Below the pieces are notes generated by a model. That model searched no databases and was not told the DNA's origin. It saw only the letters and a list, made by a program, of their open reading frames with translations. Below are positions 29,599 to 39,027 of a DNA stretch of 64,000 nt, piece by piece. The stretch is from Pseudoalteromonas rubra (lineage in GTDB: Bacteria; Pseudomonadota; Gammaproteobacteria; Enterobacterales; Alteromonadaceae): contig NZ_CP013611.1 in assembly GCF_001482385.1 (NCBI RefSeq), forward strand, positions 434,001-498,000. Reading direction: 5' to 3'. Each line of letters opens with the position of its first letter. Position 1 is the stretch's first letter. A program made the position numbers and the translations under genes.

Positions 29599-30672
29599 CT
29601 AAAAAACCAAATCAACACCAAAAGTGAGTGATTCACTGTCGCCTGCTACTGCCAGTGCAGTCGAATCATCTTCTACTTTGTCATATTGTACTTTGAAGGC
29701 TGCGGAAGGATGGAAGTCCCATCTAACCCCGACGGCACGAGTGTCATGCTTCTCCGGATCGTCTCCATTTTTTTGTTCAAAGTTGGAATACATAATATAT
29801 GGGGTGATGGTATCGAATCGGTAGCCAGCACTGATCATGTAAGTATCTAAGTCACCATCGAGGTCCAGCCGGTTAAACTCAGTTAAGATAAAGACATTGC
29901 CAAAATCTGCATTGGCGGCGAGACCATAAAACTTACCATCTCGGCTGTCTTTGCCGTTCCAAAGCTCAGGTTCACCATTGCGAAAACGTTTGTTGGTATA
30001 GCGCATGTGGGTGACTCGCAATTCGAGCCAGTCATAGCTGAGCTGTACCACACCGCCCAAAATATCTTCCCAAATCTCCCTGGTAGGGGTTTGGAAGAAG
30101 AATTCAGACAAGAGTTTGTTTTCGGTGTCGTCTTCGCGCCCTGTGTATACGTTGGCAGAAATGCCCCAATCTCCGATTGCACCGCTGTACAGCAGGTTGG
30201 CACCTTCATAATTAAATATCTGCCAGGTATAATTGTCGGCAGGGGCGCGCATCCACACATACGCATACCCAACATCATAAAAATCAGAGTAGTAAAACAA
30301 AGGTAAACGCTTTTTACCGACCTGAAATGTCCAGTTGTCGTTTATTTCGTATGAGGCATAGGCCCATTCAAATTCTGCGTCGTAATCATTGGCACCCCTG
30401 GCGACAATTTGACCTGTAACGCTCAAGCCTTCACCCAGGTCGCTGCTGATCTGCAACCCAATCAGGGATTCAGGCGAAAAGGATAAATCCTCTTTATAAG
30501 CGCTCACGATGGGATAGTCAGCCAGAAAAGTAGGTTCCAGACCAAACTGAGGGACACCCGACCCACTTAACACCTGGCCACCTGTCATACTGGCGAACCC
30601 AGATATGTTGACCTCGGCATGAAGTGTCGTTGATGCTAACGCTGTGACCAAGAGAGTATATTTTAGTTTCAT
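29599..30672 (-). CDS. Outer-membrane porin-like beta-barrel, copy 1
   Basis: 357 residues with a signal peptide (to about residue 19, TLHA), alternating beta-strand pattern throughout, tyrosine/tryptophan girdles, and a terminal phenylalanine (FGVDLVF) as used by the BAM machinery. Similar to the protein at 33048-34247 (shared features FAS, DxDAEFEWAYASYEIN, ending GVDLVF). First gene of a two-gene unit with the PstS-like protein; the pair suggests an outer-membrane channel with a periplasmic binding partner, perhaps for an oxyanion; this is inference. Confidence 0.88.
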   Translation of the reverse strand: MKLKYTLLVTALASTTLHAEVNISGFASMTGGQVLSGSGVPQFGLEPTFLADYPIVSAYKEDLSFSPESLIGLQISSDLGEGLSVTGQIVARGANDYDAEFEWAYASYEINDNWTFQVGKKRLPLFYYSDFYDVGYAYVWMRAPADNYTWQIFNYEGANLLYSGAIGDWGISANVYTGREDDTENKLLSEFFFQTPTREIWEDILGGVVQLSYDWLELRVTHMRYTNKRFRNGEPELWNGKDSRDGKFYGLAANADFGNVFILTEFNRLDLDGDLDTYMISAGYRFDTITPYIMYSNFEQKNGDDPEKHDTRAVGVRWDFHPSAAFKVQYDKVEDDSTALAVAGDSESLTFGVDLVF

Positions 30673-30812
30673 GGATAGCTCCGCTAAACTCGTGTTGTTG
30701 GCACTGCTAAGTATAGTTATATATGCAAAAAAGATAGGTTTTTTGAATAAATTGTGGGCAGGTTTGTGGACTTAGTGAAGGAAACCAGGAAGCTTTAGAC
30801 ACATGCCTTTGA

Positions 30813-30830
30813 CCGGGCTCAAGAGCCCGG
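30813..30830 (-). terminator. Hairpin after the chemoreceptor gene
   Basis: CCGGGCT / AGCCCGG with a 4-nt loop, 26 bases past the stop of the minus-strand chemoreceptor gene. No T-run is seen, so the assignment is tentative. Confidence 0.45.
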
Positions 30831-30855
30831 GCAATCACAATCTGGCACGCCCAAT

Positions 30856-32475
30856 CTAGAGTTTGAACTGACTGGTCGCTGACACTAACCGATCAGAAGC
30901 CTGATGCAGTCTGTGAGAAACATCATCCAGGTCAGTGAAGGACGCGTTAACCTGTTTCTGTCCTTCATTCATCTTTTCAATCGTATCGGCAACCTGAGCA
31001 GCCACAGAGCTCTGTTGTTCTGTTGCAGATGCAATTTGGTTGTTCATTAGCGTAATATTGGCGATTTTACTTTGGATCTCTTCTAATGCCTGCCCGGCTT
31101 TTAGCGCTCTGGATTCGTTGCTGCTTGCCTGTTCATCGGCCTGGCTCATCATTTTAACGCTGCGCTCAGCAGCATTTTGCAGTGAGTCGAGCATTGTGCG
31201 TATTTCTGTCGTGGCATCACCTGTGCGCGAGGCGAGCGTACGTACTTCATCGGCAACCACCGCAAAGCCCCGGCCTTGTTCACCAGCCCGGGCAGCCTCG
31301 ATGGCTGCATTGAGTGCCAGCAGGTTGGTTTGCTCAGCGATTGAACTGATCACGTCTAAAATGGATGATACATTGCCAGTGCCTTTTGCAAGATCATTGA
31401 CCGCCTCTGCCGCTTCGCCAATCTGTTGGTTAAGCTCTTTTGAATTAGCTATGGTATCGGTTACCGCTGAGAGGCCATTATGTGCTTCTTGCTCTGTTTC
31501 ATGCGCAGCGGTGTTCGCCGCAGATGCAGAGTCGCTAATGCTGTCTATGGACTGAATGAGTTCATTAATCGACTGTTGTGTTTGCGCCGCCTGGGCTGAT
31601 TGCTGATCTGTCACTCTTCTTACTTTTTCAGTGCTGTGTACCAGCTTTTCCGAGGTATCAAGGAGTGGTTGTGAAACGGACATAACACCATTGATTGCTG
31701 TGGTGAGCGTATCCATAAACTTGTTAAAGTTGAGCGCTGTGCGGCCAAGCTCATCGTCACCTAGTACTTCAATACGCTGATTTAAGTCACCATGCCCATC
31801 TGCCAGTTCACTTAACGAGCTGCGTAATTCATTGGCAGTGAAGCTGATATTGCGAGCAACGGACAGTGCCACAATCACCAGCAGAATCGTCAAAACCACG
31901 CCTGACTGAATTGATAGCCACAAACCGTCGTTACCGCTTTCATATGCCTTTTTGATGGTACTTTGAAACAACTCGTCGACACTTTTCTGGTAGGCAGTAA
32001 GGCCGTTTTCTGCTTTTTCAAACAGGTCTGATTTTTGTTTCGCAAGCGTGGGAAGCGTACTGAAATCAATGGTGTTATTGATCATGCCTTGTGCGAGCCG
32101 CTCAGACAGAGTTTTGTATTCGGCAATGACTTCAAGCTGGTTTCTGATCAGTGTACTGTTCTCAACATCTAACACACGCAGTTCATCGAGGTTTGCTCTC
32201 AGGCCTTGCACTGTTTGCAAGGCTTGATTCATGACATCGTTATCTGCAAACGAAACCGCCTGACTGAAAAGCTCGTCAGCCCGGCGGATGAGAACACTGT
32301 TAATTGTGGACAGTTGAACCGTTTTGTAAATTTGCCGTTCTAGCAGTAAGAGCTCTTTTTGAGTGTTCTGAAAGGCAAAGAAATTGATGAGCAGGTTAGC
32401 AGTAAATACGGAGACAGACAGAGCAACAATCAAACTTATTTTGTAAAACAGTGGTAGGTTTTTAAACCAATGCAT
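30856..32475 (-). CDS. Methyl-accepting chemotaxis protein
   Basis: 539 residues. TM1 at about 11-31, periplasmic sensor with helical-bundle character (about 32-185), TM2 at about 187-207, HAMP (about 208-262), and a cytoplasmic signalling domain whose hairpin tip reads [20 protein letters not shown], then [18 protein letters not shown]. It signals to CheA/CheW to steer flagella. No C-terminal CheR pentapeptide is seen. GGGGAA precedes ATG at 32475. It is enclosed by two porin/PstS-like pairs, which suggests but does not prove a shared ligand. Confidence 0.95.
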   Translation of the reverse strand: MHWFKNLPLFYKISLIVALSVSVFTANLLINFFAFQNTQKELLLLERQIYKTVQLSTINSVLIRRADELFSQAVSFADNDVMNQALQTVQGLRANLDELRVLDVENSTLIRNQLEVIAEYKTLSERLAQGMINNTIDFSTLPTLAKQKSDLFEKAENGLTAYQKSVDELFQSTIKKAYESGNDGLWLSIQSGVVLTILLVIVALSVARNISFTANELRSSLSELADGHGDLNQRIEVLGDDELGRTALNFNKFMDTLTTAINGVMSVSQPLLDTSEKLVHSTEKVRRVTDQQSAQAAQTQQSINELIQSIDSISDSASAANTAAHETEQEAHNGLSAVTDTIANSKELNQQIGEAAEAVNDLAKGTGNVSSILDVISSIAEQTNLLALNAAIEAARAGEQGRGFAVVADEVRTLASRTGDATTEIRTMLDSLQNAAERSVKMMSQADEQASSNESRALKAGQALEEIQSKIANITLMNNQIASATEQQSSVAAQVADTIEKMNEGQKQVNASFTDLDDVSHRLHQASDRLVSATSQFKL

Positions 32476-33047
32476 AACCGAGTTCCCCAGTATTAAAACA
32501 CCGAACTATCACCAGGATGACCGCCTGTACCTGCACAGGTACGGTGCGCGATGCTAGTCCAACACAGTAACAAGTCTTAGTCATAAACGCTCAATTTGCC
32601 AATTGTTTGTAAAAATTAAATAAAAAAGGGAAGGCTTAGCCTTACTTCTACAGCCAGAGACCTGTATTGGGCAATATGCGGGTTATTGCAATTTAGGCAC
32701 CTCGCTCGTGCCTTACAACTCTTAACAGTGTCAATGTGAACTTTGGAATGAGTGGCTGAATGTTTTTAAATGTCAGAAATATAGTGACTTTTATCCCATG
32801 TGTAATCTGCTTAGCTCAGTGTTCGCGCCTGTTAAGGAGCAGTCAGCTGTATGAACGTTGTGAGCACCAGTTTCAGGTTGGCCTGCACATCGCCCTGTTG
32901 ACGACAGTGTGAGAAGGTGAGCGGAGCTGATATTACCCGCTTCAGGGAATCAAAATATCCCAGCTAGCAAAAGGGTTAAGTTGCGCTAGGGTTAAAAGGC
33001 GTTATGTAACTCTGCGCGCATTGAAAGACAAACGGGTACGACTAACT
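32476..33047. promoter_or_regulatory. Divergent intergenic region between chemoreceptor and porin copy 2
   Basis: 572 bases with no credible gene. It must hold promoters for the chemoreceptor (minus) and for porin copy 2 (plus). Two clear dyads are visible: GTACCTG-CA-CAGGTAC at 32527-32542, about 50 bases before the chemoreceptor start, and AAGGCT-T-AGCCTT at 32631-32643. Either could be an operator. Promoter boxes were not assigned. Confidence 0.4.
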
Positions 33048-34247
33048 ATGAACTGTAATTATGCTATGAAGTGGGTAATTGGAGGCGCTTTGGTGACGAG
33101 CAGTTTCGCCAGCTACGCCGACGTCGTATTTAATGGCTTTGCTTCTTTAAGGGCGACTGCTGCCGATAGTGATGGGGGCACGTCTCCATTTGAGACACTT
33201 GAGGGGGACGGCGATATCTCGTTTTCTGACGAATCTTTGTTTGCACTTCAGGCACGAGCGGATCTGGGTGGTGGCCTCAGTGCGACTGTTCAGTTGCTCG
33301 CTGAAGGCAAAGGTGATTTTGACGCAGAAGCACGGTGGGCGTATGTCAGTTATGAAATCAACCCACAGCATACTATTAGCATGGGGCGCTTTGCCAACCC
33401 TAGTTTTTACCAATCTGAGTACCAAAATGTTGGCTATACACACAACTTTGGCCGTTTGCCAAAGGCGGTTTACGTCGGATTTGATTTCACGACAATTGAA
33501 GGCGTGTCTTTAGACAGCAACTTTATTCTTGGCGATTATGCGTTGTCGACCAAAGTACTGTACGGCAGTTGGCGCGGTACTACGTTTCTAGCCGCAACTC
33601 AGCAAGACGAATCTTTTGGCTTCAAAGATGAGCTGTCTGTCAGGCTCGAATTATCTAAGGACTGGTGGACCGTATACGGTGGCTTTTTCATAGTCGAAAT
33701 AGAGGGCGGCACGGTCGATACCAATGCGATCCTTGGTGGGGCTCAGGGGGCAATTGAACTGGCTAAGTCTCAGGGGGCAACAGAGCAACAGGTTCAGGCG
33801 TTCAGAGATGCTGTGGTTTGGGATGGCAAAAATGGTTTGTATGGTTACACGGGATTTCGTATCGATTATGACCGCGTCATTCTGGATGTCGAATATGCTG
33901 ACTACGGCGTTGAAGACTCGAGTGATGGATTTAATCAGGTCTGGTACAGCGCAATTGGTTACCGTGTAGTCGATGATGTCATCGTCACAGTACATCACGA
34001 AAGGTTTTTGCAAGATAACAAAGATCTGGACTTCCTCAATGGCGTAGACCAGCCAACCTTGAGAGCGACCGGGGTTGCGATTCGAAATAACCTGGCACTG
34101 CGAGAATTTGATGGTGTCGGTCTGTCTGTCAGATACGATTTCCATCCTAATGCAGCGTTAAAGTTTCAGTATGTGAGCGGTGAAGACTCCCGGCCTTCTG
34201 TCGGAGACTATTCGATTTGGACCGCGGGCGTCGATTTGGTCTTTTGA
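33048..34247 (+). CDS. Outer-membrane porin-like beta-barrel, copy 2
   Basis: 399 residues from ATG 33048; ATG 33066 (MKWVIGGALVTSSFASYA) is an equally good signal-peptide start, and no clear Shine-Dalgarno decides between them. The protein shows the same pattern as the porin at 29599-30672: FNGFASL near the N-terminus, FDAEARWAYVSYEIN, and the terminal AGVDLVF with final phenylalanine. It is followed after 10 bases by its own PstS-like gene, exactly as copy 1. Likely an outer-membrane channel; substrate unknown. Confidence 0.86.
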   Translation: MNCNYAMKWVIGGALVTSSFASYADVVFNGFASLRATAADSDGGTSPFETLEGDGDISFSDESLFALQARADLGGGLSATVQLLAEGKGDFDAEARWAYVSYEINPQHTISMGRFANPSFYQSEYQNVGYTHNFGRLPKAVYVGFDFTTIEGVSLDSNFILGDYALSTKVLYGSWRGTTFLAATQQDESFGFKDELSVRLELSKDWWTVYGGFFIVEIEGGTVDTNAILGGAQGAIELAKSQGATEQQVQAFRDAVVWDGKNGLYGYTGFRIDYDRVILDVEYADYGVEDSSDGFNQVWYSAIGYRVVDDVIVTVHHERFLQDNKDLDFLNGVDQPTLRATGVAIRNNLALREFDGVGLSVRYDFHPNAALKFQYVSGEDSRPSVGDYSIWTAGVDLVF

Positions 34248-34257
34248 GGGGAAAGCA

Positions 34258-34662
34258 ATGAAAGCGATTATATTTACGGGCTTGATTGGCTTGTCTTCTT
34301 CATGCTGGGCTGTTGATGTCGTTGTCCATCCCTCAAATACGGCTGCGTTAGACAAGAATCAGATAGAGCAAATATTTTTGGGTAAGTTAAAAACCTTTAA
34401 TGGTGCCGGTAAAGCCGTGCCAGTCAGTCAGTCCGATACAAGTGCTGCCAGTGAAGAGTTCTACAGCAAGGTGATCGGTCGCAGTGCCAGCCAGTTAAAA
34501 GCCTACTGGTCTAAGCTCTTGTTTACAGGTAAAGGGCAACCGCCAAAAAAACTGGCCAATGACCAGGAAGTGTTGGATATGGTGAAAGGAGACGCCAGTA
34601 TTATCGGCTATGTCACCAGTGGCAGTGCGGATGACAGTGTCAGGGTCATCGCGTCTTTTTAA
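34258..34662 (+). CDS. Small periplasmic phosphate-binding-like protein, copy 2
   Basis: 134 residues from ATG 34258 (GGGGAA upstream). Signal peptide MKAIIFTGLIGLSSSCWA, then VVVHPSNTAAL, IFLGKLKTFNGAGKAVPVSQ, LKAYWSKLLFTGKGQPPKK and IGYVTSGS, clearly paralogous to the protein at 29181-29588. Same short PBP-like-2 family. It forms a unit with porin copy 2. Its stop codon overlaps the end of the frameshifted gene on the opposite strand. Confidence 0.87.
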   Translation: MKAIIFTGLIGLSSSCWAVDVVVHPSNTAALDKNQIEQIFLGKLKTFNGAGKAVPVSQSDTSAASEEFYSKVIGRSASQLKAYWSKLLFTGKGQPPKKLANDQEVLDMVKGDASIIGYVTSGSADDSVRVIASF

Positions 34663-35455
34663 CGTAAAAGATCATGAAACTGATCAACCACGTTTGAGTA
34701 CAGGAAGCTTTGTTCCAGCAAAGCTTCCATCAGGCCTTCTTTCTGTGCTTTTATGATTGCGGCTTCCAGCTCTGATTTATAGGTAGGCAGGCGCTTTGGT
34801 TAGAAAGCACTAAGTAAACAGGATTGATATGCACGGGCTCCGGGAGCATAGCCAGTGGTAGAGCTTGCGCGCTGTAGAGGTTCAGCCAGCTACTAATGGC
34901 CTGCCACTGAGGCGCAATAAAGTAATCGATACGTTTCATGGACAGCATTTTTAGTGCTTTTTCGACGCTGTCTGCTGTTGTGAGGGTAAGCTGAGTCAGA
35001 TCAAAGCCTGTGTGACTCTGAGTAGCTGATTTTTCGCTGCGCAAGGTCGCGCCTCTGAGCGGGATCAGCTCTGCCATGCTAGTTAGAGAGGTCTCTTTAC
35101 GTCGATAAAAAACACTGTGGGCTGAGGTGGTTAAGGCAGGTTCCAGATAGGTAAACCACTCACGCGGGTAGTCAGCACTTTGCAGCCCAACCAGCATGTC
35201 AATGTGACCGTCTCTGGCCCATTGTATTGCCCTCAGCCAGGGCATGGGTTTAGTGATTTCAATTTGCGTGTGTGCAGGTAAAACTTGTCGTACAAAATCA
35301 AAGCCAATGCCACGCAACTTGTCTTCATGGATAGCGTAACTTATCGGCGGGGCATCCGGACTACCTCCCATGCGCATCAAGGTACACATTGCAAAGCTCG
35401 GAGCACTAACAAAAAAGCAAAACAAAAAGGTTGTCAAATTCGCATTATTCCACAC
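34659..35455 (-). pseudogene. Frameshifted periplasmic solute-binding protein (SBP_bac_3 type)
   Basis: The open frame 34751-35455 codes for 234 residues of an amino-acid-type periplasmic binding protein with signal peptide (to about SFA), GIGFDFVRQVLPAH, PWLRAIQWARDGHIDMLVG and a lobe-2 region. It then ends abruptly in SWKPQS. The normal C-terminal helix continues in another frame: reading on from about 34795 gives LPTYKSELEAAIIKAQKEG and a natural stop at 34659-34661. A one-base indel near 34785-34805 therefore separates the two parts: a true pseudogene or a sequencing error. No transporter genes are adjacent; such orphan proteins are common in this genus. Confidence 0.75.
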
Positions 35456-35714
35456 AACTTTGCCAGATAAACGTGATTACTTGCTGGCATTAGTTATAGC
35501 CCAGTTTCGGTGGTTTTTCTTGATGAACTGTGTCGCATAAGGGGGGTGGTGCATAACAAAAAGTGGCATTCAAGTTGAAAATGGTCGTAATTGATTATTG
35601 ATGGGCTGGCGAAACGGACGGGGGCGGCAAAAAAACATCATTGAATTATACTAACATATTCAATAACAGAGATGCGCCTTCATAACATCTGAAGTATGGG
35701 AAACGGGTGGTTAT

Positions 35715-36750
35715 ATGTCCGAAAACACCGCTGATTTTAAATATCTGGTGTGCTTTGTTTTGTGTCTGACATTCAGTGTGGCCTCTGTCGCTCAAACGCC
35801 TTTATCGGCCGAGCTGATGGCAGAGAAGATAGCAAGCGCAGAAGGAAATGAAAAAGTAGAAGCAATCATAGACTATGTTGCGCAACACTTTCATACTGCC
35901 GAATCAATCGCTTATGGTCAAGAAGGGCTTTCATTGCAGGCGGACAACCCCAATGATGACCAGAGTGCCCGATTGTTGAGTCACCTGGCCCGTGCCCATA
36001 TATCGAAACGAGAACTTAGCCTGGCTAAAAAGTTGGCTGAGCGCGCGAATATACTGGCAGTACAAAGCCGGGTCTAGGCTAATCAGATATTGGCTAAATT
36101 GGTCTTTGCGGATATTGCTACTTGACAGCAGAATGTTGTTATTGCTGAAACTGATCTTGTATTCGCAATGCAATTAGCAACGAAAATAGGTCACGACAGA
36201 TATCTTGCTCGAGCCCACCAGTTGTCCGGTATACTTAATATTCGAATAATGCGCTTTGATGACGCCTTAGCTGACTTTCTTCATAGCCTGAATTTATATC
36301 GCAAATTACAGGATAACTACCGGGCATCTTCGATACACCAAAGTTTGGCCTCTCTTTACCGAAGGATGAACCTTTACGAAAGGTGCTGTTTAACCAGAGT
36401 AAAGCTATCCAGATAGCGTTATAGCACAAAGGTGACAGAAAGCTGGGAATTTAGCTAATAGAGAGTAATACAATGCGGGTTGCACAATTGTTGAAGCGAT
36501 TTAAGCAGGCATCTGCCCATGAATATACCAGCAATCAAGATCGTGTTGAGGCAAAGGCATCTCAGGCGACACACTGGCACACATTTTCGAACCATTTCAC
36601 ACTACCATTCGACACCAGGGCAATGTAGGGCTGGGTCTTTATATGGTGTTTAATTTGATGACTTTTGTACTGAGCGGCGAAATTAAGTGTATATCTGCGC
36701 CTGATAAGGGTTGTCGGTTTGAAATGGTCTTTCCGGCAGACAGGGCATAG
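35715..36750 (+). pseudogene. Broken TPR-containing sensor histidine kinase
   Basis: Pieces of one gene remain in several frames. 35715-36077 encodes a signal-like N-terminus and TPR-type helices (KVEAIIDYVAQHFHTAESIA). 36129-36416 continues TPRs in another frame (ARAHQLSGILNIRIMRFDDA). At about 36473-36560 a dimerisation-helix-like stretch (RVAQLLKRFKQASAHEYTS) appears. 36571-36750 encodes the end of a HATPase domain: IFEPFHTT, GNVGLGLYMVFNL and GCRFEMVFPA, ending at a stop. Frameshifts, stops and loss of the kinase core show it is dead. The original was probably a membrane histidine kinase with a periplasmic TPR sensor. Confidence 0.75.
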
Positions 36751-36769
36751 CCAAGGTCGCGATAGGGAT

Positions 36770-36991
36770 ATACCAATTTCACTTAATACCTGATCTATTT
36801 GAAGGAGCAAATAGGACGCTAACAGCGTTAAAAATTTCTCATTTAGAACCTTATACCTTAGACATAGGTTCACAAATTTTTGCCTCGCCTATAGGGATGT
36901 AGGTGCCTCAGCGGTAGCAGGACGCGGGAGCGGTGTTATCGACCCTATTTTCTCGCCTCAAAATAGCTCACTTAATTAAGCAAATTGGTAT
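36770..36991. repeat. MITE-like element with ATACCAATTT ends
   Basis: 222 bases with inverted ends: ATACCAATTTcaCTTAAT on the left, and on the opposite strand at the right ATACCAATTTgCTTAAT. No ORF inside. It directly follows the histidine-kinase pseudogene. The structure fits a small non-autonomous transposable repeat; copies elsewhere cannot be checked here. The rest of 36992-37097 is the upstream region of the MAPEG gene. Confidence 0.5.
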
Positions 36992-37097
36992 TAGGTCATC
37001 TTATTTTACTGTAGATTTAATCGTACAGCGATTGACACACCTGGACAAAATAGGTCACTGTGTTTGCACCTAAATTTTATACAGCAAGGAAGTCAGC

Positions 37098-37508
37098 ATG
37101 ACAGACCTTTTGGCCCCATACCAGTTGAGTATTTTAGTACTTGGATTATCAGGCGCTTTATTCTTAGTTCAATTGGCGATTGTAGACATTATGGCAATTA
37201 AACAAAAGCACCCGCCGGGTGTGACGGTGACGCAGGATCCGAATGATCTCTTGTTTCGGTGTAATCGTGTGTTCGCTAACAGCAATGAGACTGTGGGGAT
37301 CCTGATATTGGTGGTGATGTTTGCGATGTTTTCAGGGGCCAATCCCAGTTGGCTAAACGGACTGGCAGTGGTGTATTTTGCCTCCAGAGTTGGCCATATG
37401 GCTTGTTACTACCTCGGAAAAAAACTGATGCGTAGTGTCTCTTTCGGCGTCTGTTATATTAGTTTATTCGGTATCTTTGGCATAGGGTTGTCTGCCTGGA
37501 TAGGCTGA
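37098..37508 (+). CDS. MAPEG family membrane protein
   Basis: 136 residues, about four transmembrane helices (residues 8-30, 60-80, 85-105, 112-133). The segment FRCNRVFANSNETVGILI corresponds to the conserved MAPEG motif around helix 2 (ENxxE-like), and FASRVGHMACYYLG matches the RxxYxxxY-type region. Bacterial MAPEG proteins are often glutathione transferases or peroxidases in the membrane; the activity here is unproven. AAGGA lies before ATG 37098. The next gene converges with a gap of 15 bases. Confidence 0.85.
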   Translation: MTDLLAPYQLSILVLGLSGALFLVQLAIVDIMAIKQKHPPGVTVTQDPNDLLFRCNRVFANSNETVGILILVVMFAMFSGANPSWLNGLAVVYFASRVGHMACYYLGKKLMRSVSFGVCYISLFGIFGIGLSAWIG

Positions 37509-37517
37509 ACCAGGCAG
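37492..37517. terminator. Hairpin between converging MAPEG and coiled-coil genes
   Basis: Perfect 8-bp arms CTGCCTGG / CCAGGCAG with a 10-nt loop that contains the MAPEG stop codon. It could end transcription in both directions; T-runs are weak. Confidence 0.45.
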
Positions 37518-37523
37518 TAATTG

Positions 37524-38000
37524 TCAGGTTATGGCGCGAATAATGATCCCGGGGTCCGTGATCCCTTCTTTTTTCAGCGCCTCCTGAATGTTCTTGATGA
37601 TGTCGAAATATTGCCCCTGTATCTGCATAAGGTACTGGCTTTTCATTTCAGTGAGCTGTTGCGTTGCTTCATCGGGCGCGCGTTCTGCTTGCAGTTCTAT
37701 CAGCTCTTCTTTAAGTAACGTTATTTCTTCTTTAATCTTTTCCAGGCGCTCCAGCATGCGTTGAATATATGCCGGCACATCCTCGTATTTTTCAGCATCC
37801 TCTTTGGCTTTTTCCCCGGACAACACATGTTTGTCTTCATTGGACAAGGTGATCCCTTGTGCTTCCTCTGCAGTGTCGGTCGCAGCGGCAGCTGCCTGTT
37901 CTTCGCTGGTCTTTTCACCGGCTGGCTCTTTTGCAGGCGCTGGTGGCTTTGTTTGAAATGCGGAAATATCAGTGGTGGCCTGATGGATGATAAATGTCAT
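37524..38000 (-). CDS. Hypothetical coiled-coil protein
   Basis: 158 residues, very charged and without signal peptide or membrane helix. An Ala/Glu/Pro-rich, probably disordered N-terminal third (about 15-50) is followed by a strong coiled coil at about 80-115 (ERLEKIKEEITLLKEELIEL) and a Gln-rich helical end. AAGGA precedes the ATG at 38000. No family recognised. It may be cytosolic; no operon partner. Confidence 0.75.
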   Translation of the reverse strand: MTFIIHQATTDISAFQTKPPAPAKEPAGEKTSEEQAAAAATDTAEEAQGITLSNEDKHVLSGEKAKEDAEKYEDVPAYIQRMLERLEKIKEEITLLKEELIELQAERAPDEATQQLTEMKSQYLMQIQGQYFDIIKNIQEALKKEGITDPGIIIRAIT

Positions 38001-38101
38001 TGCACGTTCCTTGGGTCATTTATGCGCGAAATACACACTGAATAATACTTTTATATTATTTTGTATCGGCAGGAATAGTGACACCTTTAGGAAAAAAGTA
38101 A

Positions 38102-38491
38102 CTATAAATGCGATGAATTGCGGTACCTTAGACGTGTTATTGATGGCACTAACGCCAGGAGAATGAGCAGGTAACCACCTGAGAGTGGCATAATGATCAC
38201 TATTATCAGGCCGAGGGTGAATAAAGCCGGGCAAAGCAGCCGTGGCAAAGGCACATCGTGTTTCTGGAGGTGTTTAAGGACACAACCTAAAAGAACAAAT
38301 AAGCACCCGCAGATCAAAAACCAAACGATGGCTTCGCGATCAAATAACATCGTGTCTTGTTTTATTGTGCTTGCGAACCAGCCATCCTGGTGCATTGCTA
38401 TAAGCACCTCCCAGCCCATCAATAAACCTACCAGGTTATGTAACAGGCCGATGGCAATCAGGCCGTAACTCATGAAGTAGGGGGATTTCAT
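38102..38491 (-). CDS. DUF6463-type integral membrane protein
   Basis: 129 residues with four predicted membrane helices (about 8-26, 55-75, 85-103 region and 100-118). The N-terminus (SYGLIAIGLLHNLVGLL) and WEVLIAMHQDGWF-like spacing match the small DUF6463 family. It is the last gene of a three-gene operon: its ATG overlaps the stop of the TetR gene by four bases. It is probably controlled by that regulator. Function unknown. Confidence 0.75.
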   Translation of the reverse strand: MKSPYFMSYGLIAIGLLHNLVGLLMGWEVLIAMHQDGWFASTIKQDTMLFDREAIVWFLICGCLFVLLGCVLKHLQKHDVPLPRLLCPALFTLGLIIVIIMPLSGGYLLILLALVPSITRLRYRNSSHL

Positions 38492-39027
38492 ATTAACGCT
38501 CCTAATTGTTCTTTTGCTTGTTTTGAGCTCAGTGCCAGACAGTCCTGAACGGACAGTCGAGGGTAGAGCTGCTGGAGCCCGAGAAAGCTGGCGTAGCTGG
38601 TTGTTGCCAGTTGTTCTGCGCGCGCTTTATCCAGGCCTAATTCGAGATAGCAGGTTTTAAGATAGTGCTGGCGCTGAGTGTCTATGGTACACAAATGGTG
38701 CTGTATGCTGGCATCTTTCAGTGCCCAGGCGCGAATATGCAATTCGGCTTCAATGTCTGTGGCTGCGATGGCCTCATCAAGACGTTCCAGTCTGGTCAGT
38801 GGGCAGGGCTGCGTATCGGCAATCGCAATCAGACGTGTTGTAGCCTGTTCATACCAGTACGTCATGAGTGCATCTATGAATGCCTGGCGATTTTTAAAAT
38901 GATGATAAAAAGAGCCTTTGGTCACTTTTTTACGGGCACAAAGTCGGTCTATTGTCAGGGCATCAGGGCCACTGCTGATCAGCGTTTTTAAGGCAAATGC
39001 CAGCCAGCCTTGTTTTGCATCACTCAT
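38488..39027 (-). CDS. TetR/AcrR family transcriptional regulator
   Basis: 179 residues. The N-terminal helix-turn-helix is clear (ALTIDRLCARKKVTKGSFYHHFKNRQ, of which TKGSFYHHFKNR is the recognition-helix signature), followed by an all-helical ligand-binding domain. The gene overlaps both neighbours by four bases (ATGA), so it is translated with the DUF2867 gene before it and the DUF6463 gene after it. The perfect palindrome at 39551-39573, overlapping the operon promoter, is its likely operator, giving autorepression. The inducer is unknown. Confidence 0.92.
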   Translation of the reverse strand: MSDAKQGWLAFALKTLISSGPDALTIDRLCARKKVTKGSFYHHFKNRQAFIDALMTYWYEQATTRLIAIADTQPCPLTRLERLDEAIAATDIEAELHIRAWALKDASIQHHLCTIDTQRQHYLKTCYLELGLDKARAEQLATTSYASFLGLQQLYPRLSVQDCLALSSKQAKEQLGALI

